From Kosmotogaceae bacterium UBA1373 (GTDB taxonomy: Bacteria; Thermotogota; Thermotogae; Petrotogales; Kosmotogaceae): a DNA stretch of 5,135 nucleotides. The stretch spans positions 2,100 to 7,234 of the forward strand of contig DBRH01000001.1 in the NCBI GenBank assembly GCA_002305955.1, read 5' to 3'. The notes beneath the pieces are model-generated. The model was not told the DNA's origin, did no database searches, and worked only from the letters and a program-made list of their open reading frames with translations. Positions 1 to 5,135 of the stretch are shown here, in pieces; position 1 is the stretch's first letter, and each line of letters begins with the position of its first letter. Position numbers and translations under genes: made by a program.

Positions 1-45
1 TACAACCGCAAAAAAAGCAAATAAAACTACCAGATATCTTTTCAT
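1..45 (-). CDS. Secreted protein, N-terminal signal peptide fragment (3' part off window)
   Basis: Only the first 15 codons are inside the window. They read MKRYLVVLFAFFAVV: two basic residues followed by an unbroken hydrophobic stretch, the n- and h-regions of a Sec signal peptide. The start is the ATG at 45, because a GGAGG ribosome-binding site at 57-53 lies 7 nt upstream. An in-frame ATG at 60 would put that GGAGG inside the gene and has no site of its own. The gene follows the DUF6305-like gene with 14 nt between stop and start, so the two are probably co-transcribed and perhaps translationally coupled. A second secreted protein, possibly a paralogue of its neighbour, is a reasonable guess; the mature protein is not visible, so no function can be given. 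Confidence 0.7.
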   Translation of the reverse strand, partial: MKRYLVVLFAFFAVV

Positions 46-52
46 CCATTTT

Positions 53-57
53 CCTCC
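53..57 (-). promoter_or_regulatory. Ribosome-binding site GGAGG for the gene starting at 45
   Basis: On the minus strand GGAGG is followed by 7 nt and then ATG AAA AGA. It lies just after the TGA stop (62-60) of the upstream gene, and it decides in favour of the ATG at 45 over the in-frame ATG at 60. Confidence 0.75.
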
Positions 58-59
58 CA

Positions 60-674
60 TCAGTCACAACACCTTCCCCCACCGAAGTCCCTCTCGAAAA
101 CAATCAATAGATCCACCACGATCGAAAGTTTCAAAACGATTGGCGAATCTTCGTACAAAGCAGACGCATAGTTCTCGCTCGAGCTCCCGGCAAATACAAC
201 GGCGTCTGTAAGTGGAATCAATCTGCGGGCGAATTCGGCTTTGATCGAGTCATCACCGGAATCATCCACATCTATGTCGATGATCATAACCAGTCCGTTT
301 TCCTTCTTTATTTCGACTGCCATTTCTTCGACTCTGGCTATATCCTCCAGATGTTTTTCGGATCCGCCTCCGGCGATTACGATCAGGGTTCTGTATCGGG
401 TGCCGGCAGTATAGAAATGGTAGAAAATATCGCCCTCGCTTTCTTTCGCCTTGCCGAAGCCCGCTCCCATTTTCATCTGCTCCAGAGTCGCTCCGGGACT
501 GTAATCACGGGCTATGAAAAGAGTGCCACAGAAGTAGTTCACCGTATTTAGCTCCTGGCTCTCTCCCCAGACGGTCATCAACATAGGGTCTTCCATTGGA
601 GGTAGAACGTCCGGTACATAGGCAAAAGAAATAGTAGTTATAAGAAAAAACAAGAAAGACAACCAGATTCTCAA
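60..674 (-). CDS. Small secreted protein, DUF6305-like, function unknown
   Basis: This is a 204-residue protein of unknown function. I chose the TTG at 674: GGAG (686-683) lies 8 nt upstream, and translation from there begins with a classic signal peptide, MRIWLSFLFFLITTISFA, with probable cleavage after SFA before YVPD. An upstream ATG at 734 would give 224 residues but has AAAGG directly abutting it, no proper spacing, and puts 20 residues ahead of the signal peptide. The mature part has a PMEDPMLMTVWGESQ segment (about 26-40), a beta-strand plus glycine turn TLIVIAGGGSE (about 96-106), an ARVEEMAVEIKKENG helix followed by strand VMIIDIDVD (about 113-137), an acidic patch and a second strand TDAVVFAG (about 156-163). 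This order, and the 'PVL.T..GQS' and 'TLI.V.GGS' style motifs, resembles DUF6305 as I remember it; I am not certain. A hydrophobic strand (about 180-192) precedes a Cys-Cys-Asp C-terminus. The protein should be exported. Its TGA overlaps an ATG and the next secreted gene follows closely. Confidence 0.75.
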   Translation of the reverse strand: MRIWLSFLFFLITTISFAYVPDVLPPMEDPMLMTVWGESQELNTVNYFCGTLFIARDYSPGATLEQMKMGAGFGKAKESEGDIFYHFYTAGTRYRTLIVIAGGGSEKHLEDIARVEEMAVEIKKENGLVMIIDIDVDDSGDDSIKAEFARRLIPLTDAVVFAGSSSENYASALYEDSPIVLKLSIVVDLLIVFERDFGGGRCCD

Positions 675-682
675 AAGACCAT

Positions 683-686
683 CTCC
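683..686 (-). promoter_or_regulatory. Ribosome-binding site GGAG deciding the TTG start at 674
   Basis: GGAG (within GGAGATGG on the minus strand) is 8 nt before TTG AGA ATC. The resulting N-terminus is a textbook signal peptide, so the site and the protein evidence agree. The competing ATG at 734 has no properly spaced site. Confidence 0.5.
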
Positions 687-756
687 GCTAAAACCGACCA
701 GTGTGAATTTCGGACAGAAAAAATACAGGATCATCCTTTAGATTACTATACTCCAA

Positions 757-765
757 ATTATATCA
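757..765 (-). promoter_or_regulatory. Extended -10 promoter element (TGATATAAT)
   Basis: The minus strand reads TG-A-TATAAT, an exact consensus -10 hexamer (762-757) with the extended TG dinucleotide (765-764). Extended -10 promoters often tolerate a poor -35, and I see only weak -35 matches upstream (TTCGCT at a 19-nt spacing). Transcription would start near 750, giving a leader of about 75 nt to the TTG start at 674 or about 15 nt to the ATG at 734. It would drive the DUF6305-like gene and the gene after it, separately from the transporter operon. Confidence 0.6.
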
Positions 766-814
766 GAGAAATACTTCGAATAGCGAACTTTCCCGATTTT
801 GATACAGAAGTTTC

Positions 815-845
815 AAAAAGGAGTCTTTTTATCCAGTTAGCTCCT
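815..845 (-). terminator. Weak candidate intrinsic terminator after the SDR gene
   Basis: On the minus strand AGGAG (845-841) can pair with CTCCT (823-819) across a 17-nt loop, followed by a run of T residues (819-815). An overlapping alternative fold pairs AAAAAG with CTTTTT around a 4-nt loop. Both are weak, with a short stem or A/T-rich pairs. The location between the SDR stop at 890 and the promoter at 757-765 is what one would expect, but Rho-dependent termination or read-through is equally possible. Confidence 0.3.
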
Positions 846-889
846 GCCGACACAGAGCCACATTTAGAAATCGACTCTTATTTACATAT

Positions 890-1660
890 TTACACAAGAC
901 CCAATCCTCCATCGGAAAGTATCACCTGACCGGTAACCCAGTCGGACTCCCCGCAAGCCAGGAAGACAAGCAGACCGGTGTGGTCTTCGGGATGACCGAT
1001 CCTTCCGGCCGGAGTTCTGGATTCTATCCTCTTGAGGACTTCCGGGTGTTGCGTATAGAACGGCGAGGAGAAGGGAACGGTCTCGGTAGGTCCGGGAGCC
1101 ACGACGTTGACCTGGATGTTGAACTGCGCCAGCTCGAGAGCCATGACTCTCGAAATCGCTATTATACCGGCCTTGGCCGCACAGTGACCGGCGTGCTCCT
1201 TTTCCGGATACTGGCCCCCGATCGAGGCCAGATTGATTATCTTCCCTCTGCCTCCGTCTTTCATAACCTTCGCGATCGCCTGAGAGAAGATGAAAACCAG
1301 TCTCACGTTCACATGCCACTGCCTGTCCAGCTCTTCCAATGGATGATCGAGAAAAGGCGCGCGGAATATGTAAGCCGGACAGTTGAGGAGTATGTCTATC
1401 TTTCCAAAGATCTCCCTCACTCTTTTTGAGACTGTCTGTGCGTCCGATTCGTTCTCTATGTCATCCTCGATGATGACGCAGCGCTGTTCCTGCCCTGAGC
1501 CTTTCAAGAAACGTTGTTTTAGAGTTGCCAGTTTTTCGGCGTTTTTGTCTATCAGGGCGAGCGAAGCGCCTTCATTCCAGAAGGCTTCGGCGGCCGAGCT
1601 TCCTATCCTTCCGGCGCCTCCGAAAATCACGGCCACTTTATTTTCAAGTCTGTTTCCCAT
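890..1660 (-). CDS. Short-chain dehydrogenase/reductase (SDR) with His replacing the catalytic Tyr
   Basis: This is a 256-residue cytoplasmic protein, normal length for a classical SDR. From the chosen start it shows the Rossmann glycine motif GGAGRIG (14-20, with Phe where Thr usually precedes it), an acidic D38 after strand 2 that favours NAD(H) over NADP(H), DD at 66-67, NCPA (93-96) where NNAG is usual, the structural/catalytic Asn N118, the catalytic-type Ser S146 in NLAS, and PGPTET (189-194). The catalytic motif YxxxK is instead HCAAK: His 159 (CAC codon, 1186-1184) and Lys 163. The Ser-to-His spacing of 13 matches the usual Ser-to-Tyr spacing, so the alignment looks secure. The C-terminal RIGHPED and TGQVILSDGG segments are typical. 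I chose the ATG at 1660 because GGGAG (1674-1670) lies 9 nt upstream; an ATG at 1669, overlapping the previous stop as ATGA, abuts that GGGAG and is less likely. It is the last gene of the transporter operon. The true substrate is unknown, and loss of Tyr may mean altered chemistry or a binding role. Confidence 0.88.
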   Translation of the reverse strand: MGNRLENKVAVIFGGAGRIGSSAAEAFWNEGASLALIDKNAEKLATLKQRFLKGSGQEQRCVIIEDDIENESDAQTVSKRVREIFGKIDILLNCPAYIFRAPFLDHPLEELDRQWHVNVRLVFIFSQAIAKVMKDGGRGKIINLASIGGQYPEKEHAGHCAAKAGIIAISRVMALELAQFNIQVNVVAPGPTETVPFSSPFYTQHPEVLKRIESRTPAGRIGHPEDHTGLLVFLACGESDWVTGQVILSDGGLGLV

Positions 1661-1665
1661 TGTTA

Positions 1666-2481
1666 TCATCTCCCAATATCTTCGATCGGTGGAATCAGGA
1701 AATTCTTTCCGGCCTGTTCAGAAAGTTTTTCCCATCTCTTGAATAGAAGCGCCGCCTCGCACGCGCACCTGATAGCCGGATCGTTGGATGGCGGACATTC
1801 CGGTCTCAAACCTTTGGGTATGTTCGAGCCGGCGGTGCAGATCGCTCCGGCGGAGATTCCCAGAAGTGACGACAGTACAAACAGCGTGGCGGCCTCCATA
1901 TCCAGTTGAAGCGCGCCGGCCGATCTCCACAGGTCCATCTGGCCGATTATAGTAGAAGGAAAGTCCTTCCCCATCAATCCCGGTTTCGTCGCGTAAAAGG
2001 AATCGACCGAAAGGCCCAGACCGACGTGAAAGGCGGCCTCTTCTCTGTCGCAGGCGCATATCAGCGCCTGAAGAACCCTGTAGTCGGCGATCGATGGAAA
2101 ATTCTCCGGCACGAACAGGTTGGCCGTTCCCGAGTACTTTATGCAGCCCGAAAGGACGATCAAATCGCCGGGCGAGATCTTTTCTGAAAGGCCGCCGGAG
2201 GTCCCGATTCTTATAATACTCTTCACGCCGTGTCTGTGAAGCTCAACGACTGCTATCTCAGTCGATGGACCTCCCATGCCGCTCGAACAGGCCGCTATCG
2301 GGAGCCCTTTGTACTCGCCGACTATGGTCAAGTAATCTCTGTTGTTCCCAACCTCTTCAACGTTGTCCAGAAAGCGTCCTATTTCATAGACCCTTGCGGG
2401 ATCGCCGGGCAGAAGCAAAATGTCCGGCAGTTTGTCTACGGAGAGCTTGAGATGGTCCTTGGATATACTTATGCTTTCCAT
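1666..2481 (-). CDS. Nucleoside phosphorylase, NP-I family (uridine-phosphorylase-like)
   Basis: This 271-residue cytoplasmic enzyme would catalyse reversible phosphorolysis of a nucleoside to a free base and (deoxy)ribose 1-phosphate. NP-I hallmarks appear in order: LPGDPAR (24-30, Gly26/Asp27/Arg30 of the phosphate site), NNRDY with Arg48, the SSGMGGPSTEIA loop (66-77), RIGTSGG (91-97, Arg91 and Thr94 for phosphate/ribose), FPSIADY (128-134), and LDMEAATLFV (193-202, Glu196 for ribose). Much of the protein can be matched to E. coli Udp with the same numbering. However, where E. coli Udp has the uracil-binding Gln166 and Arg168, this protein has Lys166 and Gly168 (ATKPGLM). The region of Arg223 reads ICTAGSNIPKG, without an equivalent Arg. 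A 'uridine' label is therefore doubtful; a purine or other nucleoside is possible. The ATG at 2481 follows the upstream permease stop by 4 nt, with AAGGGGTGA across that stop as the ribosome-binding site. Placement after a sugar-type importer suggests it acts on the imported substrate. Confidence 0.9.
   Translation of the reverse strand: MESISISKDHLKLSVDKLPDILLLPGDPARVYEIGRFLDNVEEVGNNRDYLTIVGEYKGLPIAACSSGMGGPSTEIAVVELHRHGVKSIIRIGTSGGLSEKISPGDLIVLSGCIKYSGTANLFVPENFPSIADYRVLQALICACDREEAAFHVGLGLSVDSFYATKPGLMGKDFPSTIIGQMDLWRSAGALQLDMEAATLFVLSSLLGISAGAICTAGSNIPKGLRPECPPSNDPAIRCACEAALLFKRWEKLSEQAGKNFLIPPIEDIGR
1670..1674 (-). promoter_or_regulatory. Ribosome-binding site GGGAG deciding the SDR start
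   Basis: GGGAG lies inside the last codons of the phosphorylase gene, 9 nt before the ATG at 1660 and 0 nt before the ATG at 1669. The spacing favours 1660 and suggests that SDR translation is coupled to the end of the phosphorylase gene. Confidence 0.5.
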
Positions 2482-2485
2482 GCGT

Positions 2486-3328
2486 TCACCCCTTCAACCC
2501 CGTTCCACTTATTCCGCGAACGAAGTACTTCTGGAGAAACAAAAATAGAATTACCGGCGGCAGACTACCGGCGATTGCAGAGCTGAAGAGATTGGCCCAG
2601 CTCGTGCTTTCGGTAGATCTGTGAGAAGCAATGGCCACCTGCACGACTTCAAACCTGCTGGAATGAGTCGCGACAAGCGGCCAGAAAAGGGAGTTCCACT
2701 GGAACATGAAGACCATGACGATAACGGTCACTATCGCGGGCATACTGAGGGGCAGCAAGATCCTCCAGTAGATCCTGAACCAGGAAGCGCCATCGATTCG
2801 CGCCGCTTCCATGATTTCCGAAGGCACTTCCGAGAAGAACTGCCTGAAGAGGAATATCGCCAGCCCGTTCGCCACGCCCGGAAGTATGAGAGCCCAATAG
2901 GTATTGTCTATTTTGAGCTGTTTCACGAGAATATAGAGCGGAATCACGATCGATTCGAACGGAACCATGAAGGTTATCAACACTATGGCAAAGACCAGGT
3001 TCTTTCCTCTGAAATTGAATTTCGCCAGCGAAAATCCCGCCATCGAGGAAACGAAGACCGTGAGCAGTATCGTAACGAGCGAAACGAAAAGGCTGTTGGC
3101 GATCGCCCTGCCAAAGTTGAGCTTCGAGAAGATGTGTACGAAATTCTCCAGCGTCGGTTTCGAGGGTATGAAAGTCCCCCAGGTGAGGGGATTGGCGTAC
3201 TGGTAAAGCGATCCGGCCGGTCTCAAGGCCGAGGCCACTATCCACACCAGCGGTACTATGAAGAAGAGACTGACGACCGCCAGTACGATGAAAAGCGATG
3301 TTGTTTTCCAGAGTCTGCCACTTTTCAT
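2486..3328 (-). CDS. ABC sugar-type transporter permease, MalG/UgpE (CUT1) family
   Basis: This 280-residue inner-membrane protein forms one half of the translocation channel of a CUT1 importer. About six membrane segments are visible (roughly 11-35, 77-102, 111-135, 143-165, 196-220, 250-268). The cytoplasmic EAA loop that docks on the ATPase is at about 174-193 (EAARIDGASWFRIYWRILLP), with the invariant Gly in IDGAS. The segment MVPFESIVIPLYILV (about 121-135) and the QWNSLFWPLV stretch (210-219) are typical of MalG-type permeases, as is the short C-terminus. The start at 3328 has a strong GAGGAGAG site 4 nt ahead, which overlaps the stop of the MalF-type gene; the two genes are 10 nt apart and almost certainly co-expressed as a heterodimer. 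The substrate cannot be read from the permease. Confidence 0.95.
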   Translation of the reverse strand: MKSGRLWKTTSLFIVLAVVSLFFIVPLVWIVASALRPAGSLYQYANPLTWGTFIPSKPTLENFVHIFSKLNFGRAIANSLFVSLVTILLTVFVSSMAGFSLAKFNFRGKNLVFAIVLITFMVPFESIVIPLYILVKQLKIDNTYWALILPGVANGLAIFLFRQFFSEVPSEIMEAARIDGASWFRIYWRILLPLSMPAIVTVIVMVFMFQWNSLFWPLVATHSSRFEVVQVAIASHRSTESTSWANLFSSAIAGSLPPVILFLFLQKYFVRGISGTGLKG

Positions 3329-3338
3329 GAATCTCTCC

Positions 3339-4205
3339 TCAATACTCGAAATTCGCCTTAGTCAGCTTCAATTCGAAGAAGCTGAAGACGAGAATGATCG
3401 CAAGAAGTATCGACGTAATGGCCGACGCCCTGCCCATATCGGCGTTCACGAAGGCGCTCTTGTACGATTCGTACATGAGCAGGTTGGTCGAGCCCATCGG
3501 TCCGCCTTTGGTTATTATGTAAACCGGAGCGAAACTGAGAAAATTGAAGGCCGTGTTGGCCACCAGAACAAAAGACATCGTTCGCGTCAGGAGCGGCAGG
3601 GTGATCTTCAGAGTCTTCTGGAGGGTCGAGGCGCCGTCTATCTCGGCCGCCTCGTAGAGACTTTCCGGAATGTTCTGCAGACCGGCCAGGAAGTACATCA
3701 TCCAGTACCCCGAGCTTCTCCACACGTTCAGCATTATCAATCCCCACAGCGCCTGATCGGGGGAGGCGAAAAAAGGCTGCGGCTTAAGACCGAAAGAGGT
3801 TAAAAAACTGTTCGCCAGTCCGTAGTAAGGATCGAGCACGATTGACCAGATAACAGCGACCACCGCGTACGAGATCGCCGTGGGCAGAAAGAAGACCGTT
3901 CTAAAAAACTTTGTGAAGAAATACGACCCGTTGAGCAACAGGGCCATGAGCAAGGAACTCAGGACTATCAGCGGGTTGACTATCGCCGAATACAGGAGAG
4001 TTACCCAGAAGGAATTCCAGAAAACGGGATCGTACCTGAATAGATACGAGTAATTTTCAAACCCCACAAAAGACTTTGTTCCTCTGAAACTGGTCGTCGT
4101 CAGACTCTCGATGAAAGAGACGCCTATCGGCCAGATCTTGAACAACAAAAGAAATGCCAGCGCGGGTAATATAAAAAGCCATGCAACTCTGCCATTCCTG
4201 AACAC
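3339..4205 (-). CDS. ABC sugar-type transporter permease, MalF/UgpA (CUT1) family
   Basis: This 288-residue inner-membrane partner of the downstream MalG-type permease has an N-terminal membrane segment (about 7-32), further segments at about 66-92, 103-124, 152-176, 208-231 and 261-283, and an EAA loop at about 185-204 (EAAEIDGASTLQKTLKITLP). The MalF/UgpA signature near the C-terminus is clear: ITKGGPMGSTNLLMYESYKSAF (231-252) followed by NADMGRASA (254-262). The length fits the UgpA-like subgroup that lacks the large periplasmic loop of E. coli MalF. The start is a GTG at 4205, since no in-frame ATG exists between it and the upstream stop and the resulting N-terminus (FRNGRVAWLFILPAL) is typical. 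The ribosome-binding site is mediocre (GGATGG about 7 nt ahead). It lies 42 nt after the binding-protein gene. Confidence 0.95.
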   Translation of the reverse strand: MFRNGRVAWLFILPALAFLLLFKIWPIGVSFIESLTTTSFRGTKSFVGFENYSYLFRYDPVFWNSFWVTLLYSAIVNPLIVLSSLLMALLLNGSYFFTKFFRTVFFLPTAISYAVVAVIWSIVLDPYYGLANSFLTSFGLKPQPFFASPDQALWGLIMLNVWRSSGYWMMYFLAGLQNIPESLYEAAEIDGASTLQKTLKITLPLLTRTMSFVLVANTAFNFLSFAPVYIITKGGPMGSTNLLMYESYKSAFVNADMGRASAITSILLAIILVFSFFELKLTKANFEY

Positions 4206-4247
4206 TTCCGCACCATCCAGAATGAATTCAAATACGATCCCGTTCGA

Positions 4248-5135
4248 TCACTTGTATCTTCTCAGTTCTCTATCGATCCTGATTGCGGCATCGTCCAGGG
4301 TCTTCTTGGGATCGGCGCCGTAGTGAATCGAGTTGAAAGCCTCTCTGAGCATCAATTCGTACTGCGAGTAGCCGGGCGTTACGGGTCTGGCCACGGCGGT
4401 GTGTTCCATCTCATACAGAAAGGTCTGCCACATCGGATTTCCGAAGACCTCGGGCAGGGCCTCATAGACATCGTACCTGGCCGGGGCGATGCCGTTCAGC
4501 ATGTGCCAGGTTATGACGGCTTCTTTTCCGGTAATGAACTTGGTGAACTTCAGAGCTTCGTCGAGCTTCCTGGTTTTCGAGTTTATTCCCACATGCCAGC
4601 TTCCGGTGGGAGTGACGATCGCTCCTCCTTCGAAATAAGGGAAGGGCGTCAGGCCGAATTCGACCGAGGGATACTGGGACATCCTGCGTATATTCCATTC
4701 GTTGCCCAGCATCATGGCCGCCTTGCCGGTGCCGAAATACTCCCTGGCGATGGCTGAATCAGGAACGCCCTGTGGGCTTATCTTCCACTCGTTGAAGAGT
4801 TTCCAGTAGAAAGTCGTGCCTTCTATGAACTCTTTGGAGTTGATATATCCCTGCGAGACGAATCCGTCGCTCGAGAGCGCCCGGGCTCCCAGCGATTGCA
4901 CGATCGGGAATATCAGATAGGGTCTGTCTATCTGCTCGATCACCAGACCCCAGATGTCGGTTATACCGTCGTTGTTCGTGTCTTTGGTGAGGGCTCTGGC
5001 GATTTCGACAACCTCGTCCCATGTCAATCTCTCGTCGATCCCTTCGGGTGGAAAGGGAATTCCGTACTCCTCGAAAATGGCCTTGTTGTAAAAAATCCCG
5101 GCAGAAGACGTGCCGTACGGCACCGAATAAAACTT
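4248..5135 (-). CDS. ABC transporter solute-binding protein, family 1 (partial, N-terminus off window)
   Basis: The reading frame is open through the window edge, so the 295 visible residues are the C-terminal two thirds or more of a protein usually around 400-450 residues long. The missing part would carry the signal peptide. A GTG at 5123 is not a start: the codons before it (KFYS) continue the conserved 'K.Y..PYGT' strand. Visible family-1 features, counting from the first visible residue, are PYGTSSAGIFYNK (6-18), the TWDE helix start (38-41), a DTNNDG loop (52-57) resembling a calcium-binding or turn motif common in this family, GKAAMMLGNEWN (137-148, the usual 'GkaAM...g.W'), and TGSWHVGIN (177-185). 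The KLDEALKFTKFITGKEA helix (190-206) is the family's 'A..F..fl.s.e.q' segment. The protein captures a solute in the periplasm or cell envelope and hands it to the two permeases downstream. Family 1 members usually bind oligosaccharides, sugar alcohols or glycerol phosphates; the neighbouring nucleoside phosphorylase hints at a nucleoside-like ligand. Confidence 0.93.
   Translation of the reverse strand, partial: KFYSVPYGTSSAGIFYNKAIFEEYGIPFPPEGIDERLTWDEVVEIARALTKDTNNDGITDIWGLVIEQIDRPYLIFPIVQSLGARALSSDGFVSQGYINSKEFIEGTTFYWKLFNEWKISPQGVPDSAIAREYFGTGKAAMMLGNEWNIRRMSQYPSVEFGLTPFPYFEGGAIVTPTGSWHVGINSKTRKLDEALKFTKFITGKEAVITWHMLNGIAPARYDVYEALPEVFGNPMWQTFLYEMEHTAVARPVTPGYSQYELMLREAFNSIHYGADPKKTLDDAAIRIDRELRRYK

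Noticed and set aside
58..60. ATG at 60 as the start of the leftmost gene
   Set aside because: It lacks its own ribosome-binding site, and the GGAGG just after it is ideally spaced for the ATG at 45.
980..1429. Plus-strand frame (149 codons) opposite the SDR gene, and a minus-strand shifted frame at 882-1319
   Set aside because: Both overlap the SDR coding sequence, have no convincing ribosome-binding site and show no domain; they are shadows of the real gene.
2621..3361. Long plus-strand frame (246 codons) opposite the MalG-type permease
   Set aside because: It is antisense to a gene with unmistakable family motifs. Its product is a highly charged, low-hydrophobicity sequence with no recognisable domain, as expected from the reverse complement of a membrane-protein gene.
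3258..3803. Plus-strand frame (181 codons) antisense to both permeases
   Set aside because: It spans two well-supported genes on the other strand, and its product is Arg/Glu/His-rich with no recognisable motif.
4206..4247. Possible hairpin or attenuator between the binding protein and MalF-type genes
   Set aside because: Only a 4-bp GATC/GATC pairing and a GAATTC palindrome are visible; neither is strong enough to call a structured element.
5121..5123. GTG as a start codon for the binding protein
   Set aside because: The frame is open upstream to the window edge, and the residues just before it continue a conserved interior strand of family-1 binding proteins; a signal peptide is missing.
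1..5135. CRISPR arrays, tRNA/rRNA genes, insertion sequences, long repeats, riboswitch-like leaders
   Set aside because: I read both strands and found no repeat-spacer pattern, no terminal inverted repeats or transposase frame, no cloverleaf or rRNA-like stretch, and no intergenic space large enough for a riboswitch apart from 675-889, which shows no recognisable aptamer.

Overview
All supported genes in this window lie on the minus strand, so biological order runs from high to low coordinates. The base composition is near balanced, intergenic spacing is very tight, and GTG/TTG starts occur. Together with the protein types (a CUT1 sugar importer without its own ATPase, and small secreted DUF6305-like proteins), this suggests a thermotogal or similar anaerobic bacterium; a Mesotoga-like member of the Thermotogota is my best guess. 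That placement is inferred from the general look of the proteins and is not firm.

Region 1 (5135 down to 890) reads as one operon. It holds a family-1 solute-binding protein (5' end off the window), a MalF/UgpA-type permease, a MalG/UgpE-type permease, an NP-I family nucleoside phosphorylase annotated as uridine-phosphorylase-like, and a short-chain dehydrogenase/reductase (SDR). Gaps are 42, 10, 4 and about 5 nt, and several ribosome-binding sites sit on the end of the preceding gene. No ABC ATPase is visible, as is common for CUT1 importers that share an MsmK/UgpC-type ATPase.

Region 2 (889 down to 675) is a 215-base AT-rich spacer. It has a weak candidate intrinsic terminator after the SDR gene and then a clear extended -10 promoter element (TG-N-TATAAT) facing the next gene.

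Region 3 (674 down to 1) is a second transcription unit. It encodes a small secreted protein resembling DUF6305, then the first 15 codons of another secreted protein whose ribosome-binding site lies just downstream of the first gene's stop codon.

The most interesting part is the coupling of a CUT1-type importer to a nucleoside phosphorylase and an SDR. The phosphorylase lacks the residues that give Escherichia coli uridine phosphorylase its uracil specificity. The SDR has His in place of the catalytic Tyr of the YxxxK motif. This could be an uptake-and-phosphorolysis route for a nucleoside or nucleoside-like glycoside that standard annotation would mislabel. That proposal is inference from gene order and residue comparison made from memory.
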